From NCBI GenBank assembly GCA_038503075.1, contig JBCAML010000021.1, positions 186,001-250,000 on the forward strand: a DNA stretch of 64,000 bases. The letters are read 5' to 3'. Position 1 is the stretch's first letter. Each line of letters opens with the position of its first letter. The notes under the pieces are model-generated. The model was not told the origin of the DNA and did no database searches. It saw only the letters and a program-made list of their open reading frames with translations. The translations under genes were made by a program, and so were the position numbers. Shown here in pieces: positions 26,411 to 37,283 of this stretch. This DNA is from Gyromitra esculenta. Its lineage: Eukaryota > Ascomycota > Pezizomycetes > Pezizales > Discinaceae.

Positions 26411-27869
26411 TTTTGAGGGTTCAGTAGGTCGAATAAGGTGTTTGATGGGGGCTGGATCGATTCGAGTGCTAGGAGGGAGCGCTGGGCATGTGCTGGGCGT
26501 GGATTGTGGGGAGGGGGGAGATAAAGAGATATACAGCTGGGAGATGAAGAGATTGATGATGACAATACGGTGGGTGTTCTATATGTTCTTTTTTATCCTT
26601 GCTGAGATCGTCGATTATGTTTTTGTTTTTATGTCGAAAGGTAATATTTCTTGCTCTCGCAATGCTGTGCTATAAGCTCTGCAAGTTCCAATTGGGTTCT
26701 GCTAACAAGAATTCAACCAAGCATCGTAGTGGAACGGTATGCGGAACAATAACAACTGCCTTCAGCCCCCCCTCGGGATAGTTAATTGTAAAGGTAGGTG
26801 GGGGTGAAACTGGTTCCTACCAGCCCAATCATATTTCTATCATGCATATATAAAAAAGCGGGGTACGTTATTATATAGTTCACAGTCCAAATAGGTTCTG
26901 TAACTATGCAGTACTCATTACAACTGGTTTATAGAATCGACGATCCAAGCATAAGGAGTTACTGTGCGCATCGCACGAATACCCGTGGAATATCACGCGT
27001 ACGAACCTATCTGGACATCTGCCAACTCTTACAAGTATTGGTATCAGTGAGCCGTTATAGGGCTATATCTGCAAGGGAGGAGGAGGATAGGCCATCCGGA
27101 GCCTGAGGGCTTTTATGTTACAATAAGAAAACCCTTCAGCTGTTTGATAACGGTAGAGAAAATCTTGGAGGTATGTACAGCTTATCTATGGGTTTTTATT
27201 GGATGTATTCAGCTTGAAGAAGGTGTTTTTCTAGGTTTAATCCCGCCACTAATCGGTGTTTGCTGTGTTTACATTCGCAATCACGCATATGCCGTTTCTA
27301 GATTTGTTTCTAGCGACTCAATTGGATTGCAGAACACGAAGCCACCAATCTGTGCATTTTCAAGGGCTGCCCAGAATCGATTGCCGTATTGGTAGATGCT
27401 GCGATATAAAGTATTGGTCAACTGCTGCATAGTTTCCGTTTGTCCCACTACCCCGCATGCACGCGCAGCCTTGCATTGACATACCCATTGCTGGAGCAGT
27501 TATTTATTTATTTGGATTTGATGCCGGACCTGATTGAGTAATCTAGCTGGCAAGGCTTACGAACGATACAGGCAGCTTACCACAACATCGTCTCCAAGAC
27601 TTGTGCTTGAGAGGACCAACTATCCTCACCCGCGAGTTCAAATGCCGTACAAATCAGGCATCGGTCCGACATGGCCCAGCTCAACTATTCCGGCTTATCA
27701 AAATCAGCGCTTGCCCCCGCAATTGCACAATGGCTCTGATCACAGAGAGCAGCCCCCGGCGAGGTATATCTGCACACGCCGCACAGCGTCTGTATAATTG
27801 CATTCGCAGTGTTCGTTTTACAGTCTCCGCCGCTCTCTCTCCGCCAGCCCATCTAGCCCATTACCAGCC
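26411..27869. other. Shared upstream region of the divergent paralogue pair
   Basis: This 1.46 kb spacer separates two head-to-head genes and must hold both promoters. A TATATAAAAAA stretch lies near 26845. No coding region or repeat was recognised. The frame can be extended upstream of 27870 to 27798, but the later ATG has the better context. Confidence 0.5.
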
Positions 27870-28700
27870 ATGGCTCCCGCAGACTCTGTCCCATCCAGCC
27901 CATCCAGCCCCAGCGCTGGCAGAAAACGCAGCATAGATAAAATAACCAGCACCGGCGCAGATGGGCTCCAGCCCCACGAAATCAGCGTCGACATCCCGTC
28001 CCCGCTGTCGCCCGAGCTCACCGCAGATCTCCGCGGCCTCCGCGAAAACGTGCGGATCACATTCGCCTGGGCATCCAACGTCGCGACCGACCTCGTGCGC
28101 AAGAAGCAGAGCAGCGGCGAGCTGCCCCGGACCGACCGACACGGCGAGCTGGCCTACCACGCAAAGGTCATGAGCGCGGTCTTTGACAAACGCGCCTCGT
28201 GGCTCATCTCCAGCGCAAACACCAACATCTCCTCCCCCTTCGACATCCGCAGGTCCGACTTTAGCCCCGAGGTGCTGGTCCGCTACCTCTCCACCATGAA
28301 GCCCCCGCCGCCGCCCATGTCCGGCGCCGCCGAGTTCGTCCGCCGCACCAGCGACTCTGTCCGCAATGGCAGCCTCGCTGCCGGCACCGAAGTCACGTTC
28401 AGCACCGCCGCCATCTTCTACAAGTTTGACAGATACACGAACGCCATCGACGCCAGCATCCAGACTTTCCAGATCTCCCTCAAGACGACCAGATTCGCTG
28501 TCAAGGGCGAGCCCTCCGAATCCCATTCCTCGTCGGTTGGCAGTCTGTGGAGACGCGCCATCCCCGATGTCGAAATGATCAAAATCGAGCCTGTCTTTGC
28601 GAGCGTGCAGTATGAGTTTAGCAATAAAATTTTCGAGCAACTGAAGCCAACTATTGAAAAATACCTTTCAGATCTAGCAGCTGCACAAGTCCGAGACTAG
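27870..28700 (+). CDS. Hypothetical protein, paralogue of the gene at 25610
   Basis: An intronless frame of 276 residues. The ATG at 27870 (context CCAGCCATGG) is preferred to the in-frame ATG at 27798, because it gives a length close to the 266-residue paralogue. The first 40 residues are Ser/Pro-rich and basic (SPSSPSAGRKRSIDK). After that it aligns with the minus-strand neighbour in the same block order (see that entry), with a Pro-rich insert (MKPPPPPMSG) and a Ser-rich insert (SESHSSSVGS) specific to this copy. There is no signal peptide or transmembrane segment. The gene is notably GC-rich compared with its surroundings, so the opposite strand also shows a long open frame (27861-28640), judged a shadow because the homology is on this strand. 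Function is unknown. Confidence 0.75.
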   Translation: MAPADSVPSSPSSPSAGRKRSIDKITSTGADGLQPHEISVDIPSPLSPELTADLRGLRENVRITFAWASNVATDLVRKKQSSGELPRTDRHGELAYHAKVMSAVFDKRASWLISSANTNISSPFDIRRSDFSPEVLVRYLSTMKPPPPPMSGAAEFVRRTSDSVRNGSLAAGTEVTFSTAAIFYKFDRYTNAIDASIQTFQISLKTTRFAVKGEPSESHSSSVGSLWRRAIPDVEMIKIEPVFASVQYEFSNKIFEQLKPTIEKYLSDLAAAQVRD

Positions 28701-29980
28701 ATCTGAGGTCTGGGTTTTTGGGGAGGGGAGGGGAGTTTCTTTTCGGGTTTAGCCTTGGTTTTCCCCTGCGTGTAGTTCAGCGCATTTGGGAGGGGTGGGA
28801 AGAGCAGGATATACAAAACTAAGGGGTTTCGAAGGCATGTCATCGCCCTTGGCGTTTTTGCGGCACCTATATCTAGAGCGTCTGTGAGGTTTAGTGCAAA
28901 TATCGATTTTAATGGGAATGGAATTTGGGGGAAGTCTGTATTTGTGGGTGAGGGAACAACGTCAAGAATACATAAAAATCACTCGTAGCTCGTCCTATCA
29001 CATATCGTAATTGCACTATAACCCCCCACCAGGTTAACATAACGCGAAACACGGTGGAGAAAGAAGAGAAAGCGCGCAATAATCGAAGTCACTTGCCATA
29101 GGTAGGTATTGTATAACATTGAAGTCATATTAAACAGTAAATTCTACATAATCGAGTCAGTGCACACGTTTTCTACTATAGGCAAGCGTGGTCAGGCAAA
29201 TATTGGCATGCGGGAGATCTACGGAATACGTTTCGCGTTTCACAAGCTTCGACGTCTGTCGTTACACAACAGGATCCAAGACATACTTTTGTAAATCAAT
29301 TGTAGAGGAAACGTCGACAAACATGCGACACGACTATCTACATTATGGTACACATGCACAGTACGATGGATGCCGTGGGTTTGCTCTTATGCAGAGTATC
29401 GATACTGTACTGCTAACTGTCATACTCATGTCGCCGACAACCGACTAAATCACGTGACCTGGTTTTGGTGGTGAATTTGCTACATACGGTCACGTGGTTT
29501 AGTCGGTTGTCGGCGACATGGGTAGGTTTAGCTCGATAGTTAACCTGTGCCAACGTCTACGTTTCCGAATTGGCCTGGGTCCGCATGGAGGTGCGTACCA
29601 GTAGCGAGGTGTACAGAAGTAGCGAGCTGCAAGATTCAACCAGTCAGTATAGCTTGAAGCGGTAGTGAATGGCGAGGTACCTGAATCTTAGCCAATTGAC
29701 TTATAAAGGACACCGTGGAAGCTGGGGGTTAGTTCGAAAGTCTAGCTGTACTGTTACAGTAACGGTCTTGTAGATCTGTTACAGCATAAGCAAAACCCGC
29801 TTGTCATTATTTCGGCACTAAACATTTGTTACATTGAAAGTGGGTCTGTTACACCATGTTGGCGGTTGTTAGTACCCATTTGGCACGCATAAGCCTTCTA
29901 GACCCTTCTTTGACATATTTAATAATAAAATTTTTTACAGGTAGGATAATGACCTGCAAAATAAACAGTAAAAATAATGA
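28701..29980. other. Spacer with fold-back element
   Basis: No gene was seen. A related form of the dispersed word (AAAAATCACTCGT) is at about 28974-28986. The fold-back element at 29425-29522 is the main feature. A short imperfect palindrome, CAGGT...ACCTG, lies at about 29938-29956, next to the 5S gene. Confidence 0.5.
29425..29522. mobile_element. TA-flanked fold-back (MITE-like) element
   Basis: Arms of 37 bp, counting the flanking TA, at 29423-29459 and 29488-29524 are inverted copies with two mismatches, separated by only 28 bp. Each arm begins with a TA dinucleotide followed by CYCATGTCGCCGACAACC and ends in a CACGTG-containing stretch. The TA at both outer edges fits a Tc1/mariner-type target duplication. 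There is no coding capacity. It could fold into a long hairpin. No second full copy was found in the window; part of the right arm recurs at 25117-25130. Confidence 0.65.
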
Positions 29981-30095
29981 GTTCAGTACCTGGGATTCCC
30001 ACATGGTCACCCACTGCAGTACTAACCAGGCGATACGGTGCTTGGATATGCCAGAGCGGACGGGATGGCTCATTCTCACCGTTCTATGACCGAAC
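29981..30095 (-). rRNA. 5S ribosomal RNA
   Basis: Read on the minus strand, the 115-nt segment contains the conserved fungal 5S blocks: CCCGTCCGCTC, an AAGC box-A region, GGTTAGTACTGC, GTGGGTGACCA and GAATCCC. The ends pair as helix I (GTTCGGT with ACTGAAC), and ACGGTG pairs with CACCGT as helix II/III. A run of five T lies about 10 nt past the 3' end, as expected for RNA polymerase III termination. Dispersed single 5S genes are normal in filamentous ascomycetes. The helix I sequence differs from the common ACATACGA form but stays paired, which argues for a functional gene and against a relic. Confidence 0.85.
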
Positions 30096-30349
30096 ACATT
30101 GATCTCACGCAATTGTGACTCATAAGAGATCGTAGAATACGACAATAACGAACTAGCGCATTGACCACATCTGCACAAAAAATTTGGAGTATAGCACGAT
30201 GAAAGGGGGTGAGATTAGTAGAATACCTGTGTTTGTGTAGTATTTCAAAAAAAAAAATTTAACTGTTAGCTTACTTCTGGATTGGTCTAGGAAATACAGC
30301 GGTTCTCCAAAACCAAGTTGATATTTCTTAACAGTATTGAATCTAAAAG

Positions 30350-32730
30350 ACGATTAATATGAGATCGAAATAGCTAAGATCGGTATCCCATAGCAGCTAT
30401 AGTCGTCACAGGTCTAAAGCGGAGAATTGCATCAAGTCTAGGGTGCGATTAGTAAAAAATTGAAACAGACACAAATACTCCAACATCGTAGTAAAACGGC
30501 GGCAACAAGGGAGATAATGGAGAGACATCTCAGCATTGTAGCGGCAATAGCAGTAACTAATAGATCGAAATCGGAGAAGTAGAGCCCGTAACACAGTTAC
30601 TACGAGATAAAAATTGATAAGATTGATAACAGTAGTAGGGACAACAGCCGGAGAAGTAGAATCTTGAATACGGTTATCTGTAGTAAACAATTAGGAAAGA
30701 GATAATTTAGTATTATGACGACAAAAGCAAGAATAAGTAGTGATTGGGGAATAGTTATCTAGAATACAATTAGCAAACGATACAAGTGGGGAGATATCTC
30801 AGCATCGTAGTGGCACGAGGAAATAGAATCTGCTAAACAATTAGTAAGCAGCTGGAACGGATGCCTCAGCGCCATAGCAACAGCAAATCGCAAGCGGGGA
30901 ACAGGAATCAAGAAAATAGTTAGGATGTGATTGAAACGTCTGATTAGATACCTCGGCGTTGTAGAAATGAAATAGCAAGAACAGCTTGTAAACGGAGAAA
31001 CTAAATCTGTGATATCGTTAGTAACCAGTCAAAACACATCTAGACACCTTACATCATACCAACAAGATTGTTATCGGAGAAGCGGAATCTGGAACAGTTA
31101 GTATAAGTCAAAATGACGAAGATAGATACCTCTCATCATTGCAAAAGCAATGGGAGTAGCAGGTTGCGACTAGTGAGCTAAAATCTAGTGTGTAGTAGTA
31201 AACGATTAAAACAGAGATATATATCGCCATTAATACGACAGTAGTAGTAATAGCTTGTAAGCAAGAAATAGAGTCTAGATCACAGTTAGCATATGACCAA
31301 CGCGGCTAACAATGACTCCCTCAGCTTCTTCGCAATAAAAACAGTGGCAAATAGGTCGAAGGTGGAGAAGTAGGATCTGGAACACAGGTATAGCATCGAA
31401 GCAATTGAGATAGATACTTAGTGTTCACAGGCCACGGCAGAGACGGACCACGATCAAAGAATTAGATCTGCACAACAGTTAGTATAAGATCTGAGCGACT
31501 AAGAATGATATTCTAAGGCTTTTATAATAGCAGTAGTAGTAGATCGAAGTGCGGGGTTCAGAGTCTGGTAGCCTCCGAGCTAGAGAGGCGCGCGGGCAGG
31601 GGGGTAGTTTTTCCACTACATTCCAACCAAGGTAGGAAGAGTATCAGTACAATTTTCTTATAAGGCGCACACTTTGTGTATGTAAAAGTATGCACGAAGG
31701 CTTCCGGTCGACGAAGGAGGACATCTAAAGTGGTTGGCTGAATTTTTCTGGGGTTGAAAGGATGGATTCTTCATATGGGACTGGTATGTGCCTAACCGCA
31801 TGTCTTTAACCTAGCCACTAAGCCACTCAGATAATGTTCGGCACCTGCTGCAGCCCCGATATATACAGGTATAAAGAATACTTCGAGGATCGTTTTGTCG
31901 ACTTTCGTTGTCCGCCTTACGACCTAGCATTGTGGTAATTTGGACGCCTATATCCTACTCGGGGGAAATTAAAGTGTTCGGACGCCAAGACGCCAAGACG
32001 CCAAGATATACTTGCCTTGACGTCGAACACTTGAATTTCTCCCGACTATAGAACCGCTTAGAGACGTCGTAGCGGGCGAATGGGGCAATGACCCTAAGCT
32101 GTTGATGGCCTTAATTGGCAATAAGACTACTATCTCAAACGGAGAGAAGGAGGAGAATCTAGTGGAAAATTAGTATTGGATGGAAATAGCTAAGATAAGT
32201 ACCTCAGCCTTAGCGAGAGTAGCGGTAATAGGTCGCAGCGGTAGCAACAGATCACAAACGACAGAAGTTGAATCCAAAACACGATTAGTAAACGACTGAA
32301 GCATGTAGAGATACATGTAGCTACATTGCTATAGCAACATATCGCAGATGGAGAAGTAAAATCTACAATATAGTTAGTATAAAATCCAAGATAGATACCT
32401 CAATATAATAGTGATGAGAGCGGTAGCAAGCCGCAGCCGGAAAAGGAGAATCCACAGCGCAGTCGATACAAGACCGAAGCGAATATAAGTAGATACATCG
32501 GTATCGCTGCAACAGGTAAAAATCTAGAACACAGAATACAATTAGTATAAGATCAAAATGGCCAAGACATCCAACTCTGACTTGTGGCGAAAACGGCAAC
32601 CAAAATTTGCAGCAAAAGAAGTAGAGCCTGTAACAGTTAGTATAACCCCAAAATAAATAAGATTGCTACTTCAGCATCGCAGCGGTAATGGCAGCAAAGC
32701 TGTTAAGAAGAAGAAGCAGTGATCTATCGA
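30350..32730. repeat. Degenerate tandem-repeat tract (two blocks)
   Basis: Blocks at about 30350-31560 and 32130-32730 are built from heavily diverged copies of a unit of very roughly 60-100 bp. Recurrent phrases are GGAGAAGTAGAATCT, AACACAGTTAGTATAAGATC, CTAAGATAGATACCTCAGCATCGTAG and CGGCAATAGCAGTAGTAGATCGAA, nearly always in this order and orientation. CTCAGCATCGTAG-like anchors occur near 30478, 30529, 30798, 30864, 30951, 31129, 32201, 32398 and 32670. There are no long open frames. About 570 bp of unrelated sequence containing a TA-flanked hairpin (31958-32046) separates the blocks. Confidence 0.75.
31958..32046. mobile_element. Short TA-flanked hairpin, MITE family 1 (copy a)
   Basis: An 89-bp element flanked by TA on both sides. 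The left arm, CTCGGGGGAAATTAAAGTGT followed by TCGGACGCCAAG, is mirrored by the right arm with a few mismatches and one gap. The left arm is identical at 27 of 32 positions to the terminal repeat of the 224-bp element at 37735-37958, so the two belong to one family. The octamer GACGCCAA is repeated three times in tandem inside. Confidence 0.65.
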
Positions 32731-33589
32731 AGTCAACCAGCAACTCCTTATTCGGGGAAGTCAATATCCATGAAGTCAATTTGTTCCACGAGAAATATTT
32801 TAGGTCACGAGAGTAAGATGGCGAAATATCCAGTGAGATTAGTCTTTGCTGCAGATGATGTTAGCCAATTGAGCACACAGCGAAACAGAATTCAGAGGAA
32901 GCGTAATAGTAGTCTAGTGGCACTAGCTGAATGCTGCTCCGAAGATACCAAAGTTGGATACTGAAAGATGGATCAGCAGGTATTCACAAAAGAAATGGGG
33001 GATCAGACGCAGGGATAAAATCAAAGATCATCCTGTTTCCTAAAAGTAAGAAGGAGACTGAAAGGAGGTGTGAAAGCTGGAGTCTGGGATGGAACCAGCA
33101 ACGGAATCAAGGAACCAGCAACCAGCAACCATAATCTGAAGGCAGACCGTAAACAAGAAATGTTTCCGCCGCCAATTCTTCGAGACACTCTAAGTAGCGA
33201 TAATAAACTACACGAAAGTGTGGGTGATGGAGGATGGAGGGTGTTTGTGGGGAGCGGGGAGAGGAAAGATGGCGATGGGAAGAGAGACATTGATGGGGAG
33301 AAGGGTGGGAGGAAGTAAGCAAACAGAAGAGGCGGGGTGGTGGAGACCATAGAATGGAAGTGGGAGGAAATGATTGCTGCAACAGGCTTGGCACCAACTC
33401 CGATTGCTGCGATAAAAATAAATAAAAACCAAGGCCAGACTCCCATGGAAAATGATATATTCGAATCAAATTACATATGGATATAACCAGAAGTATAAGT
33501 ATCTAGTCTATACTCTACAGACTCGACACAAGAAGAAAAAAAGTATCCAAACGCCCCTCTAACATAAATTACCAAGTCCCCCTATATCA

Positions 33590-35532
33590 TCACGAAGCCT
33601 CTTTAACACCTTCCTCAACTTCCTCCAGCCCAATTCTACTCCACCCCTCTACCTCCCCCTCAAAAATCAACCGATCCCCTTCCTCGCCCACCGCCAATCT
33701 CTCCATAGCACTCTCAATCCCTTCCTCGCCACCGCCCCTCCCAAGCACATAGCCAGCCTCCCGCAACCACTGCGCAGCAGCCCTAACATTTAGCTCCAGC
33801 ACCCGCTGCGGATTCTCCGCCTTCCTTATCGCGCGCGGAAACAGTATCCCAAAATCACTCTGACTCAGATGCGCGCTCCGGAGCGAATAAAAGAACCTCG
33901 GATCCTCCACCCCCGCCGACGACGTCGGCCGCGTCGGCACCGGCGTCGTGCCATCAGGGGGCACAATCTGATCTCCCGTCTCGAGCCGCGAATCCTCTAC
34001 CGACGCCATAGGCGCCAATGTATCCGGCACTGGATCTGGACCCGGAACACTAGCGTGTGCAAGGATACGCTCGTGTTCGTCGTCCCATTGCTCGAACCAC
34101 TTTTGCGCGGGACCCCCGCGCTTGCGGCCCGGATCGGACGATAGCACGCGCCGCACCCCGCCGAGGTTTTCTTTCCATTTCCAGAATTCTTCAGACATGA
34201 CGATGAGGACGGAGCGGCCGTTGTGGTGGCTGATTTGGGGGAGGGGCTGCTTGAAGAGGTGGCTTGTGCGTTTGCCGAGGAGGGGGAGGCACCAGAGGTC
34301 TAGTAGCATGAGAGGGGAGGAGGGTGTGACTTGCTTGTGGAGTGGGAGGATCCCATCACTGGGGAGGGTGCTTGGGGTTAGCAGTGGTTTGAAGTCGACG
34401 TTGGACGCGAATTCAGGCGGGGTGGTGTAGTAGACGCTTTTTACGAATTGGAACATTGTCGATGCTCCGAAGGAATGCCCGGCCCAGATCACGCGGCCGG
34501 GGGTATGGATATCCAGGCGGTCTTTCAGCTGGCTTAAGAGCTTCTTTCCGGCACCCTCTGCGCCATTGACGGTGTTGTCGGTGGAGACCATCGTGTCAGT
34601 GGGGATCTGGCCAAGGTCTAGTTTGGTGAGTGCAGAGTAGATGAGGCCAATTTCGCGGAATCGGATCTCGAGCTGGCGGTTGCGCCCATTTGCGGTTTCG
34701 TCGGTAACATGGTGGGGGTAGGTCAAGTAATCTACCTGGGCTCTACCATTGCCGTCCTTCTTAGGAGACTCGGATGAGGCAGAGGCTTCTCCGATTCCGG
34801 GCTCGCCGCTGGAGGGTTTTGAGCCAGAAATCTGGGATTCTTGGGTCCCTGGTTTATTTGAGGCCGGTGTTTTAACGAAACTAACCGGGGCACTGCCATC
34901 ACGGTGTTCGGGGGCGACAACAACCACCCCGTAGGAGGCGATAGAACCGCAGATGTGGGAATAGGCAAGACGAGTACCTCCGAGACCATGAGAAAATATC
35001 ATTGTTGGAAATCGGTGTTCGGAAGGGAGCAGCGGCGCATCAGCGATTGCGGGAAGAGAAATGTAGTGGAGCAGTCGCGAAATGTGTCTTCAATCACAAT
35101 GTCAACCATGTATTCAGAAGCCCACGAAATTGAATGTACCCACGAAACGATCTCCGCAAATCCAGAGCTTGCGCCTAGAAATCGCGCATAGGCACTTAGA
35201 TACTCTCTCTGGTGGGGCTCTGGCAGCCATCTCACTGGTTTCGAATTCGTGTTCGGAGCTCCTGAGAGATCTTCTTCTTGAGATGCATCCTGTTTCTTGT
35301 CACCTTTGCCCCACCAACCCCCTGCTTGAGCTGGCGCTGAATTTTCTGCAGGCTTCTGGGTCGGGTAGAAAACCCTAAACTGCACGGTTTCCACGATGCC
35401 CTCTATTGACCCTGGTGGCGCCAGAGACGCCACGGGTATCTCGACTTCGAACGAGCCGACAGCGTAGGGTCCTAGGTAGGGTGGAAATCGTGGGATTAAG
35501 TTGGCTGGATTGAGACGCGAGAGGAGCGACAT
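33590..35532 (-). CDS. PAF-acetylhydrolase-like serine lipase
   Basis: A predicted alpha/beta-hydrolase of the platelet-activating-factor acetylhydrolase family, which cleaves short or oxidised acyl chains from phospholipids. The product is 628 residues in two exons, 35532-35144 and 35087-33590, joined by a 56-bp intron (GTGGGT donor, branch-like TTGAC). The start MSLLSRLNPANLIP is chosen because the conserved N-terminal block (PPYLGPYAVGSFEVEIPV) follows directly; the frame is open further upstream. Landmarks: IFSHGLGGTRLAYSHI (oxyanion region), APEHRDGSAP, AGHSFGAST with nucleophile Ser335, a LMLLDLWCLPL segment that should carry the Asp, and the SAHLSQSDFGILFP segment that should carry the His. 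Disordered inserts separate these blocks, as is usual for fungal members. No signal peptide is evident. Family assignment is strong; substrate and compartment are inferred. Confidence 0.9.
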
Positions 35533-36505
35533 GATAGATATATGGCGGGTGAGTGGGAGAGGCTGTATGAATTTAGAAGTAGTGGAGAGGGAGAAAAGAA
35601 AAGAGTTGGAGTGGACATGGCGGCGAATTGGCTGTGGTGTTGATACAGAGACCGAATGACGTCTGCTGCCAGGGCCAAGAGTCTGATACACGCGACACTG
35701 CCAAGACTCCGAGTGATATTTCATGGATTTGATAAATAGATGATAAGAGATGTTTTTTTTGGCTCTCTTACTAGAACTAGTGTTTAGAGTGATTTGCAGC
35801 CCTTTGATGATTGATGGGTGACAATCTGGGTCTTTGGAGAATTCCAACTCGGTACTTTCTGTTGGAGCTTTGTTGTTAGAGATATCGCGTTAATTATAAA
35901 ACCCTCAAACTATTCTTTAAGTCTAGTCGTGGTTATCTAACAGCTTTTCTCTATGGCACTGTCCCCAGGAGGCCTAGAGGTTGAGGTATATAGCGTCTAC
36001 TGCTCTACTAATTCTCCCACGCCGTGCAGACGCGCTTACTTCTACTATTAAGATAGACCCAGGATCGTATTTTGCAGATAAAAACAGCCATATAAATATG
36101 CACCTAGCTACTCTACAAGCTCTATTAAAGCTAATCCGCCAATTTGACCGAGTTATGGTTAAGTTAAGCAACTGCTTACCCTTATGTACATCCTTTTTCT
36201 TTCCAGTGCAAACAAAATAGCCCTGCGTTACACACGTTGCCCTCAAATACTAGCATTACTACCATCCACCCATTAGTACACGCTTGTTCCCATATGTGCT
36301 CAACCCATAGAAGCACTGCCTTGCAGCTCAAGTGCAAAAAAAAAAACGCCAAACCTCGCTAACAAAGAAACGGCTACAATCTAACAGCAGGATTAAACAC
36401 AGCCCTCCACGCTGTCATCCCCAGCTTCATACGAAGTCTCCCGAATACTAAACCAACTTGCTCTCACGACCTATCTCTACCGCACTTCCCTCCGCGAAAA
36501 TCCCA
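35533..36505. other. Spacer
   Basis: This holds the promoter of the lipase gene (left) and the region before the truncated STAND-type gene (right). A poly-A run is at about 36339-36350. No gene or repeat was recognised. Confidence 0.5.
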
Positions 36506-37283
36506 ATGCCAATACCATTTGGCATCGGCGTAGACGACTTCACTGCTGTCGAGAAGCCCCTCCGGGATATCCACAACGCACTACAAGACAGCCGGGGCGC
36601 CTGCGATGACTACCGACCCCTCATGCAGCAGCTTGACTCGCTTTACAAAATAATAGAAGTCCTCAAATTGAGGATCTCGAGTAAGCAGTTATCGGACACC
36701 GCGACTTGCAATGCGATCAAGGAGGAGGTCAAGATATGCGAGGACTTGATGCTGCACTTTCTTCAGGCGACGGAGAAGTATCGCGATAGTCTCAGCAAGG
36801 GTGGGTCGAGAAATAAGGTTATGGATACGTGGAGGATGACGAGTTGGAGTCTGTTTAGGAAGGAGGACGTGCAGGAGCTGCGGGAGTCGCTTAGGGTCCA
36901 TACGGATTGTATATCGCTCTTGGTGATGATGAGTGAATCGTAAGTAGCAGGAATGCCCCGCCCTGGATTCGTTGCTAGATACTGTGGCTTGCATATACCG
37001 TGACTCTAACATACCAGAGTTAACTGCGCGCCCTCCGGAGGGCGACTCGAATCGCGGTGCGCGTGAACAATCCAAAAAACCAGGGAGGCCTAAAAAGCGG
37101 ACCGGGAACCAGACGGGAGGGAGGGCTATAGAGCTGCAGGAAGAAGCAAGATCTACGGGAGAAGGTGAAGAAAATAGCAAAAGTGAAGAGAAAGTTCGCG
37201 CTTGGTACTGTCCGAGATGCAACTTTGGGCCGCATAGAAGTGATCGCGATACCGAGTGCTGCAACTGCGGACACATGCCCTAA
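36506..37283 (+). pseudogene. Truncated paralogue of the STAND-type N-terminal-domain gene
   Basis: Residues 1-144 (36506-36939) are a clear paralogue of the first exon of the gene at 39316. The two have identical exon length (434 nt) and the same GTAAGT donor position, and share blocks such as DYRPLMQQLDSLYKIIE, TATCNAIKEE, ATEKYRDSL and RKEDVQELRESLRVHTDC. This is the helical N-terminal domain found on fungal NLR/STAND and ankyrin proteins. The second exon of the paralogue, and its ubiquitin-like domain, are absent. Instead, out of phase, an open stretch to 37283 encodes a basic AT-hook-like KKPGRPKKRTG and a Cys-rich end (WYCPRCNFGPHRSDRDTECC, then NCGH) that could bind zinc. A splice to 37088 would restore frame but uses a weak acceptor. 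It is probably a rearranged pseudogene; a short real protein is possible. Confidence 0.6.

Larger units (their letters stand above)
30096..33589. other. Gene-free stretch with degenerate repeat tract
   Basis: No coding region is supported. The left and middle parts are the degenerate tandem tract described separately. The right part (about 33180-33440) is purine-rich on the plus strand and lies in the 3' flank of the lipase gene. Repeated GGAACCAGCAAC-like phrases occur at about 33090-33130. Confidence 0.5.

Noticed and set aside
27861..28640. 259-residue minus-strand frame
   Set aside because: It is the antisense shadow of the GC-rich gene at 27870-28700, whose plus-strand protein matches the neighbouring paralogue.
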